Source: Gammaproteobacteria bacterium
GTDB taxonomy: Bacteria; Pseudomonadota; Gammaproteobacteria; Steroidobacterales; Steroidobacteraceae
Direction: 5' to 3'
DNA length: 11,729 nucleotides
NCBI GenBank assembly: GCA_003165495.1
Contig: PMMB01000305.1
Location: 1 to 11,729 of the forward strand
Below, piece after piece: positions 1 to 6,107 of the stretch (position 1 is the first letter of the stretch; every line of letters begins with the position of its first letter). Both the position numbers and the translations under genes were made by a program. The notes beneath the pieces were generated by a model. It was given only the letters and a program-made list of their open reading frames with translations, made no database searches and had not been told where the DNA came from.

Positions 1-589
1 TGGTGTTCTTCGTCGAACAACGAGAGTGACGGCTTGATGAGGTCGCTGCGGGCGATAGGCCCAACAGATGACGGGAGTCGGCATCTTTCACCACCGGTAA
101 GCGCTCGAGATGATGTACGGCAAGCCGAGTCGCGACAATTCGGCAGGTCTCTTCAGGGAGCGCCATGACGGGCAAATTCTCGCCAAATAGATCGCTGATG
201 CGAGCAGTACCTGAGGATCCGACGTGTTTCATCAATATGGCACGGTCGGCCATTCCCAGAAACCGACCGGCGCTCACGATCGGGAACGCGCGATGCACCT
301 GATGTGGGCCGAAATGGGTGTCGAGTGCCTCGGCAATGGAGGTATTAGCGTCGATTGTCGTCGCGTCGCGAGTCATGACCTCGCGGCCCAGGGTATTGTG
401 GGCCGGAGAATTCGGCGCGGTAGACCAATAATGAAAGAAGAAAATGTTGGTGAAAAGCCGGATGAGTTGGAGCAGGGCATAAGCGGCTACGGTACTTAAG
501 ACTCCGACACATGCTGCCGCGGCGGCAATTCCGAGCAATCTCGGATCGGCAGCAAAGTCTTTTCTGGTGTCCGTTGCATGGACGATCAT
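1..589 (-). pseudogene. ClC-family chloride channel with CBS pair, channel body deleted and C-terminus frameshifted
   Basis: Read on the minus strand from the ATG at 589-587. The first ~73 residues contain one hydrophobic helix ending in LIRLFTNIFFFHYWST and then SPAHNTLG, which matches the N-terminal end of ClC channels that carry CBS domains. The next residues are already the first CBS domain (REVMTRDATTIDANTSIAEA), followed by a second CBS (PEETCRIVATRLAVHHLERL). The ~370-400 residues of the anion-conducting ClC body, normally between these parts, are missing, yet the frame is kept. Near position 57 a one-base deletion shifts the frame: the family-typical ending (IARSDLIKPSLSLFDEEH) is readable only in a neighbouring frame over about 56-2. 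The start codon overlaps the stop of the MarR gene (ATGA), so the two are an operon. The gene continues past the left edge. Most likely inactive as a channel; a one-helix CBS protein is the alternative. Confidence 0.8.
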
Positions 590-1002
590 ATTGCACCGAT
601 GGGCACGGGAAAGACTCCACGAATAGATGCGAGTTCTCGACGATGCAATGCTGCGAGCTTGACGAGTAGACGCTCACCGTCTTTAGTCAAGTGCACTTCG
701 ACTTCTCGGCCGTCCCGCTCACTGGGACGCCGTTGAACGAGTCCGCGCGCCTCGCAGCGCGTCGTGAGCGCAACCACGCCATGAGGTTGCGCTTGCAGAC
801 GTTCAGCAAGTTCGCCGACATGGGCGAATGCGCGTCCTGGGAAGCCTTTGATGTGAAGGAGCAACAAGTACTGAAGTGGTGTTACGCCATGCGATCGCAC
901 CGCACGCTCCGAGAATCGCTCGAATCGGCGCATCTGGTAACGAAATTCCGACAGCTGCTCGAAGGCGGATTTAGAAAGAGGTGTATCGCCAGATCGAGCC
1001 AT
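586..1002 (-). CDS. MarR-type winged-helix transcriptional regulator (first paralogue)
   Basis: A 138-residue protein of typical MarR size. Residues ~11-40 form the dimerisation helix (FEQLSEFRYQMRRFERFSE). The winged helix follows, with the subfamily-typical GFPGR, then VGELAERL and the wing around RRPSERDGREVEVHLT. MarR proteins bind palindromic operators as dimers and usually repress their own operon. The ATG at 1002 is chosen because an in-frame stop (TAA) lies directly before it. The Shine-Dalgarno sequence is weak. The stop TGA overlaps the start of the downstream ClC gene by ATGA. A perfect palindrome sits 26-58 bp upstream of the start and is the obvious operator. The protein aligns without gaps over ~120 residues to the second MarR protein at 9458-9889, roughly two in five positions identical by eye. 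Its ligand is unknown. Confidence 0.9.
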   Translation of the reverse strand: MARSGDTPLSKSAFEQLSEFRYQMRRFERFSERAVRSHGVTPLQYLLLLHIKGFPGRAFAHVGELAERLQAQPHGVVALTTRCEARGLVQRRPSERDGREVEVHLTKDGERLLVKLAALHRRELASIRGVFPVPIGAI

Positions 1003-1027
1003 TTATTCACGCCCACCCATTCTAGAT

Positions 1028-1060
1028 CTGCCAGTATATCACAACGTGATATACTGGCAG
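1028..1060. promoter_or_regulatory. Perfect 33-bp palindrome, likely MarR operator over a promoter
   Basis: Left arm CTGCCAGTATATCAC and right arm GTGATATACTGGCAG are exact reverse complements separated by AAC. TATACT, a good -10 hexamer, occurs once in each orientation (1050-1055 on plus, 1038-1033 on minus). The minus copy would place transcription start just upstream of the MarR gene. A dimer bound here would therefore block leftward and possibly rightward transcription. Binding is inferred from position and symmetry. Confidence 0.75.
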
Positions 1061-1234
1061 TATCCGTTACTGTGACGTGATCGTGCGATCGAGATTTACG
1101 TGAGAATCGAAACCGAAGAACTGACTCGCGTTTTATGCAATCGTTCAAACTGATAGGAACTCTCACGCAGTAAAGCCCGCGAGGCTCAAGCGCCTGCGAG
1201 GTGCCGCCTCGTCCGCAAGGCCTGACCTAATAAT

Positions 1235-1241
1235 AAAGGAG
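1235..1241 (+). promoter_or_regulatory. Shine-Dalgarno sequence of the MFS gene
   Basis: AAAGGAG lies 6 nt before the ATG at 1248 and decides this start over the GTG at 1241, which opens a different, spurious frame. Confidence 0.85.
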
Positions 1242-1247
1242 TGCGCG

Positions 1248-2909
1248 ATGTCCGCTTCAAACGTCACGGCCCGGCCGGGATTCCTCGACAGGGAGCGCAT
1301 CATCGCCGGCCCCGGATACAGTCGCTGGCTGGTTCCCCCGTGCGCGCTCGCGATTCATCTGTGTATCGGCATGGCCTACGGCTTTTCGGTGTTCTGGCTG
1401 CCGCTGCACAAGGCCATTGGGCTCACCAAGCCCATCGACTGCCCGAAGGACCTTGGGTTCCTCGCCACCATCACCACCACCGCCTGCGACTGGCAGATTT
1501 CCTTGATGGGGTGGATGTTCACCCTCTTCTTCGTATTCCTCGGCACGGCCTCCGCGCTCTGGGGTGGGTGGCTGGAGCGCGTCGGCCCGCGCAAGGCGGG
1601 CATCGCCGCGGCGCTGTGCTGGTGCGGAGGACTGGTGATTTCCAGTTTCGCCGTAGTCGAGCACCAGCTGTGGCTGATGTGGTTGGGGTCGGGAATCATC
1701 GGCGGCCTAGGATTGGGTTTAGGTTACATCTCCCCGGTTTCGACGCTCATCAAATGGTTCCCGGACCGGCGCGGCATGGCCACCGGCATGGCCATCATGG
1801 GCTTTGGCGGCGGCGCGATGATCGGTGCGCCGCTCGCGGATCTATTGATGAAGCACTTCGCCACCGCGACCTCGGTCGGCGTGTGGCAGACCTTCCTCGT
1901 GCTCGCCGCTGGGTACTTCGTGTTCATGATCGCAGGCTCTCTGGGTTATCGCGTGCCCGCCGAGAACTGGAAACCCGCGGGCTGGCAGCCGCCTGCGGCG
2001 GCCAACGCGAAGGCGCTCGTGACGGATCGCCAGGTGCACTTGAACGTTGCTTCCCGCACCCCGCAGTTCTGGCTGTTGTGGGCGGTGCTCGCTCTGAATG
2101 TTACCGCCGGCATCGGCATCATAGGCATGGCGTCACCCCTCCTGCAGGAGGTCTTCGCCGGCCGGCTCATCGGGGTCAAAGCCGCCTTTGATCAGCTCAA
2201 CGCCCACCAGCTCGGCGCCATCGCTGCGATCGCCGCGGGCTTCACCGGCCTTTTGTCGCTATTCAACATTGCGGGCCGGTTCTTCTGGGCATCCACTTCG
2301 GATTACATCGGCAGAAAACCTACCTACATGGTGTTCCTGCTGCTCGGGCTCGTGCTTTACGCGTTCATTCCCTGGATTGCTGCTGCAGGAAATCTCGCGC
2401 TCTTTGTGGGCTTTTTCTGCATCATCCTTTCCATGTATGGCGGGGGATTTGCCACGGTGCCTGCGTACCTGGCGGATCTGTTTGGCACCAAGATGGTCGG
2501 CGCCATCCATGGGCGCCTGCTGACGGCGTGGTCGGCGGCCGGTGTCTTAGGTCCGGTGTTGGTGAACTACATCCGCGAGTACCAGTTGAGTCACGGCGTA
2601 CTGAAGGCGCAGGTCTACAGCACCACCATGTACATCCTGGCGGCCCTCTTGGCGCTGGGCTTCGTGTGCAATCTTCTGATCCGGCCGGTGGCCGAGAAGA
2701 ACTACATGACACCCGAGCAGATTGCGGCGCTGGACGCAGCCGGCAGGAGCGCAGCTCCTGCTGCCGCCAAGCCGGGCGATTGGATCCCCAAGGTCACGAC
2801 CCGGACACCCACGTGGCAAATCGCGGCGGCATGGCTCGCCGTCGGCATTCCCATCTCGTGGGGCGTGTGGGTCACGCTGCGGAAGGCAGCGATTCTGTTC
2901 GGATTCTAA
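1248..2909 (+). CDS. OFA-family (oxalate/formate antiporter-like) MFS transporter with extra C-terminal helix
   Basis: A 553-residue inner-membrane transporter. The N-terminal half begins its first helix at YSRWLVPPCALAIHLCIGMA (~24-43). It carries a typical OFA stretch KWFPDRRGMATGMAIMGFGG (~169-188). The MFS loop motif DYIGRKPTY lies at ~352-360, and the C-terminal half ends near residue 480. Twelve hydrophobic segments can be picked out. OFA members exchange small carboxylates; the substrate cannot be read from sequence. The protein is longer than classic OxlT-type members (about 420 residues). After a low-complexity, alanine/proline-rich linker (~490-520) comes one more helix, WQIAAAWLAVGIPISWGVWV, resembling the small separate subunit encoded next to some transporters of this kind. 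It lies 188 bp from the MarR palindrome, on the opposite strand to the regulator, so shared control is possible. Confidence 0.88.
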   Translation: MSASNVTARPGFLDRERIIAGPGYSRWLVPPCALAIHLCIGMAYGFSVFWLPLHKAIGLTKPIDCPKDLGFLATITTTACDWQISLMGWMFTLFFVFLGTASALWGGWLERVGPRKAGIAAALCWCGGLVISSFAVVEHQLWLMWLGSGIIGGLGLGLGYISPVSTLIKWFPDRRGMATGMAIMGFGGGAMIGAPLADLLMKHFATATSVGVWQTFLVLAAGYFVFMIAGSLGYRVPAENWKPAGWQPPAAANAKALVTDRQVHLNVASRTPQFWLLWAVLALNVTAGIGIIGMASPLLQEVFAGRLIGVKAAFDQLNAHQLGAIAAIAAGFTGLLSLFNIAGRFFWASTSDYIGRKPTYMVFLLLGLVLYAFIPWIAAAGNLALFVGFFCIILSMYGGGFATVPAYLADLFGTKMVGAIHGRLLTAWSAAGVLGPVLVNYIREYQLSHGVLKAQVYSTTMYILAALLALGFVCNLLIRPVAEKNYMTPEQIAALDAAGRSAAPAAAKPGDWIPKVTTRTPTWQIAAAWLAVGIPISWGVWVTLRKAAILFGF

Positions 2910-2913
2910 ATGG

Positions 2914-2928
2914 CGCGCCTCGGGCGCG
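2914..2928 (+). terminator. Short GC hairpin after the MFS stop
   Basis: CGCGCC and GGCGCG pair around a TCG loop 5 nt after the stop codon. There is no T-run, so it is at best a weak or Rho-assisted terminator. Confidence 0.3.
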
Positions 2929-3010
2929 GCGGATCCGGCGTAGGCATCATGAAGTAAAAGAGTAGAGTCGAGATGTGGCGCGGTGATCGTAGGAAACGCA
3001 TATCTGTTGT

Positions 3011-3037
3011 TCTGCCCCTTTCGGCTCCAAGGGGAGA
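3011..3037. repeat. Hairpin abutting repeat copy A
   Basis: CCCCTT (3015-3020) pairs with AAGGGG (3029-3034) around an 8-nt loop. TCT and AGA extend the stem past one bulged G. Its right arm lies inside the 27-bp repeat; copy B does not have the same left arm. Confidence 0.5.
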
Positions 3038-3053
3038 TTCGCCAAAAAATAGG
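3027..3053 (+). repeat. 27-bp dispersed repeat, copy A
   Basis: Matches 10101-10127 at 26 of 27 positions: CCAAGGGGAGATTCG, then C here (T in copy B), then CAAAAAATAGG. Similarity stops on both sides. Both copies lie in gene-poor, rearranged DNA, which suggests the end of a mobile element or a target site for one. Confidence 0.8.
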
Positions 3054-3232
3054 ACTTTCGCTGAATTAGCCGGGCGATACGACACCCGAATGTAGGGGTC
3101 CATTGGGTAAGATGACCGCCCGAATAACAAGAAGGAAGCGGCAGCATGGCTTATTGGCCTGGACGTGCAATGGCAGCGCACCTAATGCGGATAAGCGCTC
3201 CTCCACTCCCGTCACTCGGAAGGATTACGAAT

Positions 3233-3258
3233 CTTCTGAGACGGCTTCGCCGTCGAAG
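3233..3258. repeat. Hairpin with TTC loop
   Basis: GACGGC (3240-3245) and GCCGTC (3249-3254) pair around TTC. CTTC (3233-3236) and GAAG (3255-3258) extend the stem past a TGA bulge. No T-run follows on either strand, so its role (terminator, RNA end, element scar) is open. Confidence 0.45.
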
Positions 3259-3290
3259 GATAAATCCGAATTGCCCGGGGGTGACGCTGG

Positions 3291-3319
3291 TTGACATAGC
3301 GGGCACGGACGCGATTAGA
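3291..3319 (+). promoter_or_regulatory. Sigma-70-type promoter for the proline-rich ORF
   Basis: A perfect TTGACA at 3291-3296 is followed after 17 bp by ATTAGA (3314-3319). A second -10-like TATACT lies at 3346-3351. Both are upstream of the ORF starting at 3395. Confidence 0.5.
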
Positions 3320-3379
3320 ACCTGCCGAACGGGCGTTTGCTCGCATATACTCTACGGGGTCCCCCAGCGGAACTGCATT

Positions 3380-3385
3380 GGAGGA
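3380..3385 (+). promoter_or_regulatory. Shine-Dalgarno of the proline-rich small ORF
   Basis: GGAGGA lies 9 nt before the ATG at 3395. It is the main reason to take this short ORF seriously. Confidence 0.55.
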
Positions 3386-3394
3386 CAGTAGCGT

Positions 3395-3535
3395 ATGAAT
3401 TCACTTGAACCGTCGGCGCCTCCGGACAATTCCACGGCGAAACCCGAATCGCCACCTATCAAATTGCCAAATCCGCCGGATGACACCCAACCCGAAACAC
3501 CAAAAGTGGGATCGCGCGACGCGCCAGGTGGGTAA
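3395..3535 (+). CDS. Hypothetical 46-residue proline-rich peptide
   Basis: I do not recognise this protein. The product begins MNSLEPSAPPDNSTAKPE and contains PPIKLPNPPDD and PETPKVGS. It is rich in Pro, Asp, Glu, Ser and Thr, has no hydrophobic segment and no Cys, and is expected to be disordered. Support comes from a strong Shine-Dalgarno (GGAGGA, 9 nt spacing) and an upstream TTGACA promoter. It could be a real small protein or the truncated N-terminus of a longer secreted or tail-like protein whose remainder was lost. The DNA just downstream (about 3540-3600) is markedly more AT-rich than its surroundings, which fits a junction there. Confidence 0.45.
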   Translation: MNSLEPSAPPDNSTAKPESPPIKLPNPPDDTQPETPKVGSRDAPGG

Positions 3536-3804
3536 AGGTCGTGACTGCTTAGTAAATATAACTTTTTTAGCTACGCCAACGAGTCTCTTCTTTCCTTGTA
3601 TAGGTTCACGGAGAGACCTGGTTTTAAGCGGTGAGGTGCAAAATCCGCATTGTGCTAATTCCCACCAAATCACCAGGAACGGATGTTCAGAGTATCGCGC
3701 GGAACGCCTCAAGCAAGATGGCTGTTGAACTGCGCGGCGCTAGGTAGTTGGCCCGACTTTGAATGTCGTGGTCATGTGAATAACTCTTGTTGAAAGTAAA
3801 AACA
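3536..3804. other. AT-richer intergenic stretch with no recognisable gene
   Basis: The stretch starts with an A/T-rich run around 3550-3570 (AAATATAACTTTTTTAG). It shows no convincing ORF, RNA gene or terminator for the converging transketolase gene. Near 3690-3727 a plus-strand frame reads EYRAERLKQDGC before a stop, which could be the tail of a lost gene but is too short to assign. Confidence 0.4.
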
Positions 3805-5850
3805 TCAAGACAGCAGCGCCTTTGCGCGCGCACAAACATTCTCGATGGTGAACCCGTATTCGCGCAGCACAGTCTCGCCCGGCGCCGATGCGCCGAACCG
3901 GTCGACGCCGATCACATCGCCCGCGTCGCCGACGTAACGATGCCAGCCCTGCGTGGCGCCCGCCTCGACCGCAAGGCGCGCACGCACCGAAGGCGGGAGC
4001 ACCGCGTCGCGATCAGCTTTCGGCAGCGCATCGAACAAGTCCCAGCTCGGCATCGAGACGCAACGCACTGCGATGCCCTCATGGTGCAGGCACTCCGCGG
4101 CCGCCAGGATCAGTCCGACCTCCGAGCCGCTCGCGATCAAGATCAGCTGTGGCCGGCCGTTCACTGCCTCCTTAAGCACGTAGGCGCCGTGACGCACGCC
4201 CTGCGCCGACGCATAGCGGCTGCGATCCAGCGTCGGCACCGCTTGGCGCGTCAACACCAGCAGCACCGGACGACCCTTCGTTTCCAGCGCGATCTGCCAC
4301 GCGACCGCGGTTTCGTTGGCATCACCGGGGCGAAGCAGTGTCAGGTTCGGGATCGCGCGCAAGTTCGCCAGCTGCTCGACTGGTTGATGAGTCGGACCGT
4401 CCTCGCCGAGCGCGATGCTGTCGTGTGTGAACACATGGATCACATGCAGGTGCGATAAGGCGGCGAGACGGATGGGCGGGCGCATGTAATCAGAAAAGAT
4501 CAGAAACGTCGCGCCGTACGGAATGGCGCCGCCGTGCGCTGCGAGACCGTTCACGATTGCGCCCATTGCATGTTCGCGCACGCCAAAATGTAGGTTGCGG
4601 CCGGCATAGCTCCAGCCGCCGCCCTCGGAGCCTTCCGTGTCCTTGCCCGCCGTCACAGGCGGATTGAAGTCGCCGAACCCCTTCAGCGCGGTCTTGGTCG
4701 ACGGATCGAGATCGGCCGAACCGCCCGTTAACGCCGGTAGCTTCGCAGCGATCGCATTCATGACCTTCCCGGATGCTTCGCGCGTGGCGATGCCTCTCGC
4801 GTCCGTCGGAAACACCGGAATATCCGTGTTCCACCCTGCGGGTAGCTCGTCGCGCAGGCGGCTCTTCAATTCCGAAGCGAGGTCGGGAAACGCGGTCGTA
4901 TAAGCAGCGAGTCGATCGTTCCAGTGTGCCTCGCTTTTTGCACCACGGTCGAGAGCCTCACGAAAATGCGCGAGCGCGGGATCCGGCACCAGGAACTCAG
5001 GCTCCGTTGGCCAGTTCAGTTTCTCCTTGGTCTTGCGCACATCGTCCACACCCAGCGGAGAACCGTGTGCCTTGTAGCTGTCCTGCTCGGGCGAGCCGTA
5101 GCCAATATGCGTGCGTACCAGGATCAGTGACGGTCGGCGAGTCTCCGCACGGGTTTGCGCAAGTGCAGTTTCGATGGCGGTGAGATCGTTGCCGTTCTCC
5201 ACCCGTATGGTGTTCCAGCCGTAAGCGCGGAAGCGCGCCGCGCGATCTTCCGTGAATGTGATGTCCGTACCGGCGGACAGCGTCACATGATTGTCATCGT
5301 AAAGGCATGTCAGCTTGCCGAGTTTCAAGTGTCCAGCCAGCGAGGCCGCCTCCGCTCCGACGCCCTCCATCAGATCGCCATCGCTGACAAGGGCATAAGT
5401 ATGATGATCGATCAAAGCGTGCCCGGATCGGTTGTAGCGCGCGGCGAGCTGAGCTTCGCCGATGGCCATGCCGACGGCATTGGCCATACCCTGTCCCAGC
5501 GGCCCGGTGGTGACCTCGACGCCATGCGTGTACCCGCGTTCCGGATGTCCTGGCGTCTTGCTGCCCCATTGGCGGAACTGCCCAATGTCATCGAGGGAGA
5601 GCGCGTAGCCACTCAGATACAGCAGGCTATAGAGCAGCGCGGAACCGTGCCCGGCCGAGAACACGAAGCGATCGCGATCGACCCAATCCGGATTTCGCGG
5701 GTTGTATTTGAGAAAGCGCGTCCACAACACGTAGGCTATCGGAGCCGCGCCAAGCGGCATCCCGGGGTGACCGCTGTCCGCTTTTTGCACCATGTCCACC
5801 GCAAGGAAGCGAATGGTGTTGACGCATTGCTGGTCGAGTTGATTTGACAT
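3805..5850 (-). CDS. tkt: Transketolase
   Basis: A complete 681-residue cytosolic thiamine-diphosphate enzyme that moves two-carbon units between sugar phosphates in the pentose phosphate (or Calvin) pathway. Visible family marks include DSGHPGMPLG (25-34), GHGSALLYSLL in the substrate site (67-77), the ThDP motif SDGDLMEG (156-163) with DDN (185-187), the catalytic Glu in REHAMGAI (Glu426), and DSIALGEDGPTHQPVEQ (477-493) in the pyrimidine domain. The C-terminal domain ends with the usual GxxETVLREYGFTIENV. Length is normal for the family. The ATG at 5850 has CAGGAAG 5 nt upstream. The gene stands alone: no aldolase, phosphoglycerate kinase or other pentose-pathway gene flanks it, and gene-poor DNA lies on both sides. 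No key residue appears to be missing. Confidence 0.96.
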   Translation of the reverse strand: MSNQLDQQCVNTIRFLAVDMVQKADSGHPGMPLGAAPIAYVLWTRFLKYNPRNPDWVDRDRFVFSAGHGSALLYSLLYLSGYALSLDDIGQFRQWGSKTPGHPERGYTHGVEVTTGPLGQGMANAVGMAIGEAQLAARYNRSGHALIDHHTYALVSDGDLMEGVGAEAASLAGHLKLGKLTCLYDDNHVTLSAGTDITFTEDRAARFRAYGWNTIRVENGNDLTAIETALAQTRAETRRPSLILVRTHIGYGSPEQDSYKAHGSPLGVDDVRKTKEKLNWPTEPEFLVPDPALAHFREALDRGAKSEAHWNDRLAAYTTAFPDLASELKSRLRDELPAGWNTDIPVFPTDARGIATREASGKVMNAIAAKLPALTGGSADLDPSTKTALKGFGDFNPPVTAGKDTEGSEGGGWSYAGRNLHFGVREHAMGAIVNGLAAHGGAIPYGATFLIFSDYMRPPIRLAALSHLHVIHVFTHDSIALGEDGPTHQPVEQLANLRAIPNLTLLRPGDANETAVAWQIALETKGRPVLLVLTRQAVPTLDRSRYASAQGVRHGAYVLKEAVNGRPQLILIASGSEVGLILAAAECLHHEGIAVRCVSMPSWDLFDALPKADRDAVLPPSVRARLAVEAGATQGWHRYVGDAGDVIGVDRFGASAPGETVLREYGFTIENVCARAKALLS

Positions 5851-5855
5851 GATCG

Positions 5856-5862
5856 CTTCCTG
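5856..5862 (-). promoter_or_regulatory. Shine-Dalgarno of transketolase
   Basis: CAGGAAG on the minus strand, 5 nt before the ATG at 5850. Confidence 0.7.
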
Positions 5863-5904
5863 AATGAATGCGGTTTTTGCAGCTAGCCGTCATGATTGTC
5901 ATTG

Positions 5905-5910
5905 TGTCAA
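5905..5910 (-). promoter_or_regulatory. Possible -35 box for transketolase
   Basis: A perfect TTGACA on the minus strand, 54 bp before the start codon. No good -10 is found at 16-18 bp spacing, so this is tentative. The remaining sequence 5911-6070 shows nothing else I can name. Confidence 0.3.
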
Positions 5911-6071
5911 GAGCGCGTTGGTGATGTGCACCGGCGGGGCTCGACGATTGGACTGCCGATAATTCGCAACAGCGCTTCCTGATTACCGGCGGTCATACGT
6001 GAGTGCCGAAGGTGATCCGACACTTTGGCGGAATGCGCATCACGGTGGCTATCTGATCTTACGCTCATGCG

Positions 6072-6098
6072 GCTGCCTCGGTATCGAGCCGAGGCGGC
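6072..6098 (-). terminator. Stem-loop downstream of the cytochrome b/Moco gene
   Basis: GCCTCGG (6075-6081) and CCGAGGC (6089-6095) pair perfectly around a 7-nt loop. Two more G-C pairs lie outside one mismatch. It starts about 10 nt after the operon's last stop codon. There is no T-run on the minus strand, so it may be a processing or Rho-dependent end rather than a classic intrinsic terminator. Confidence 0.45.
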
Positions 6099-6107
6099 GC
6101 AATGCAA

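Larger units (their letters stand above)
2910..3394. other. Gene-poor stretch with mobile-DNA traces
   Basis: I see no recognisable gene here. The stretch holds the 27-bp repeat copy, two hairpins (3011-3037 and 3233-3258) and a promoter. An 81-codon plus-strand ORF starts at 3146 after a purine-rich GAAGGAAG and ends at 3391, 3 nt before the next start, but its sequence looks like translated noncoding DNA and resembles no family I know. Confidence 0.5.

Noticed and set aside
691..1080. 129-codon plus-strand ORF
   Set aside because: Antisense to the first MarR gene and running through its operator.
1079..1090. Second small palindrome GATCGTGCGATC upstream of the MFS gene
   Set aside because: Too short and unlike the MarR cores; expected by chance in sequence of this composition.
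1241..2191. Long plus-strand ORF of 316 codons, rich in His and Arg
   Set aside because: It lies wholly in another frame of the MFS transporter gene, whose start has the better-placed Shine-Dalgarno sequence; composition is that of a GC-rich shadow frame.
2906..3181. 91-codon minus-strand ORF containing FFGESPLG, a string also seen in a minus frame at copy B
   Set aside because: The shared string is only the translation of the 27-bp repeat; the rest of the two frames is unrelated.
3787..4458. 223-codon plus-strand ORF
   Set aside because: Antisense to transketolase, with Arg/His-rich shadow composition; the transketolase reading is unambiguous.
5155..5847. 230-codon plus-strand ORF
   Set aside because: Antisense to the N-terminal half of transketolase; no family features.
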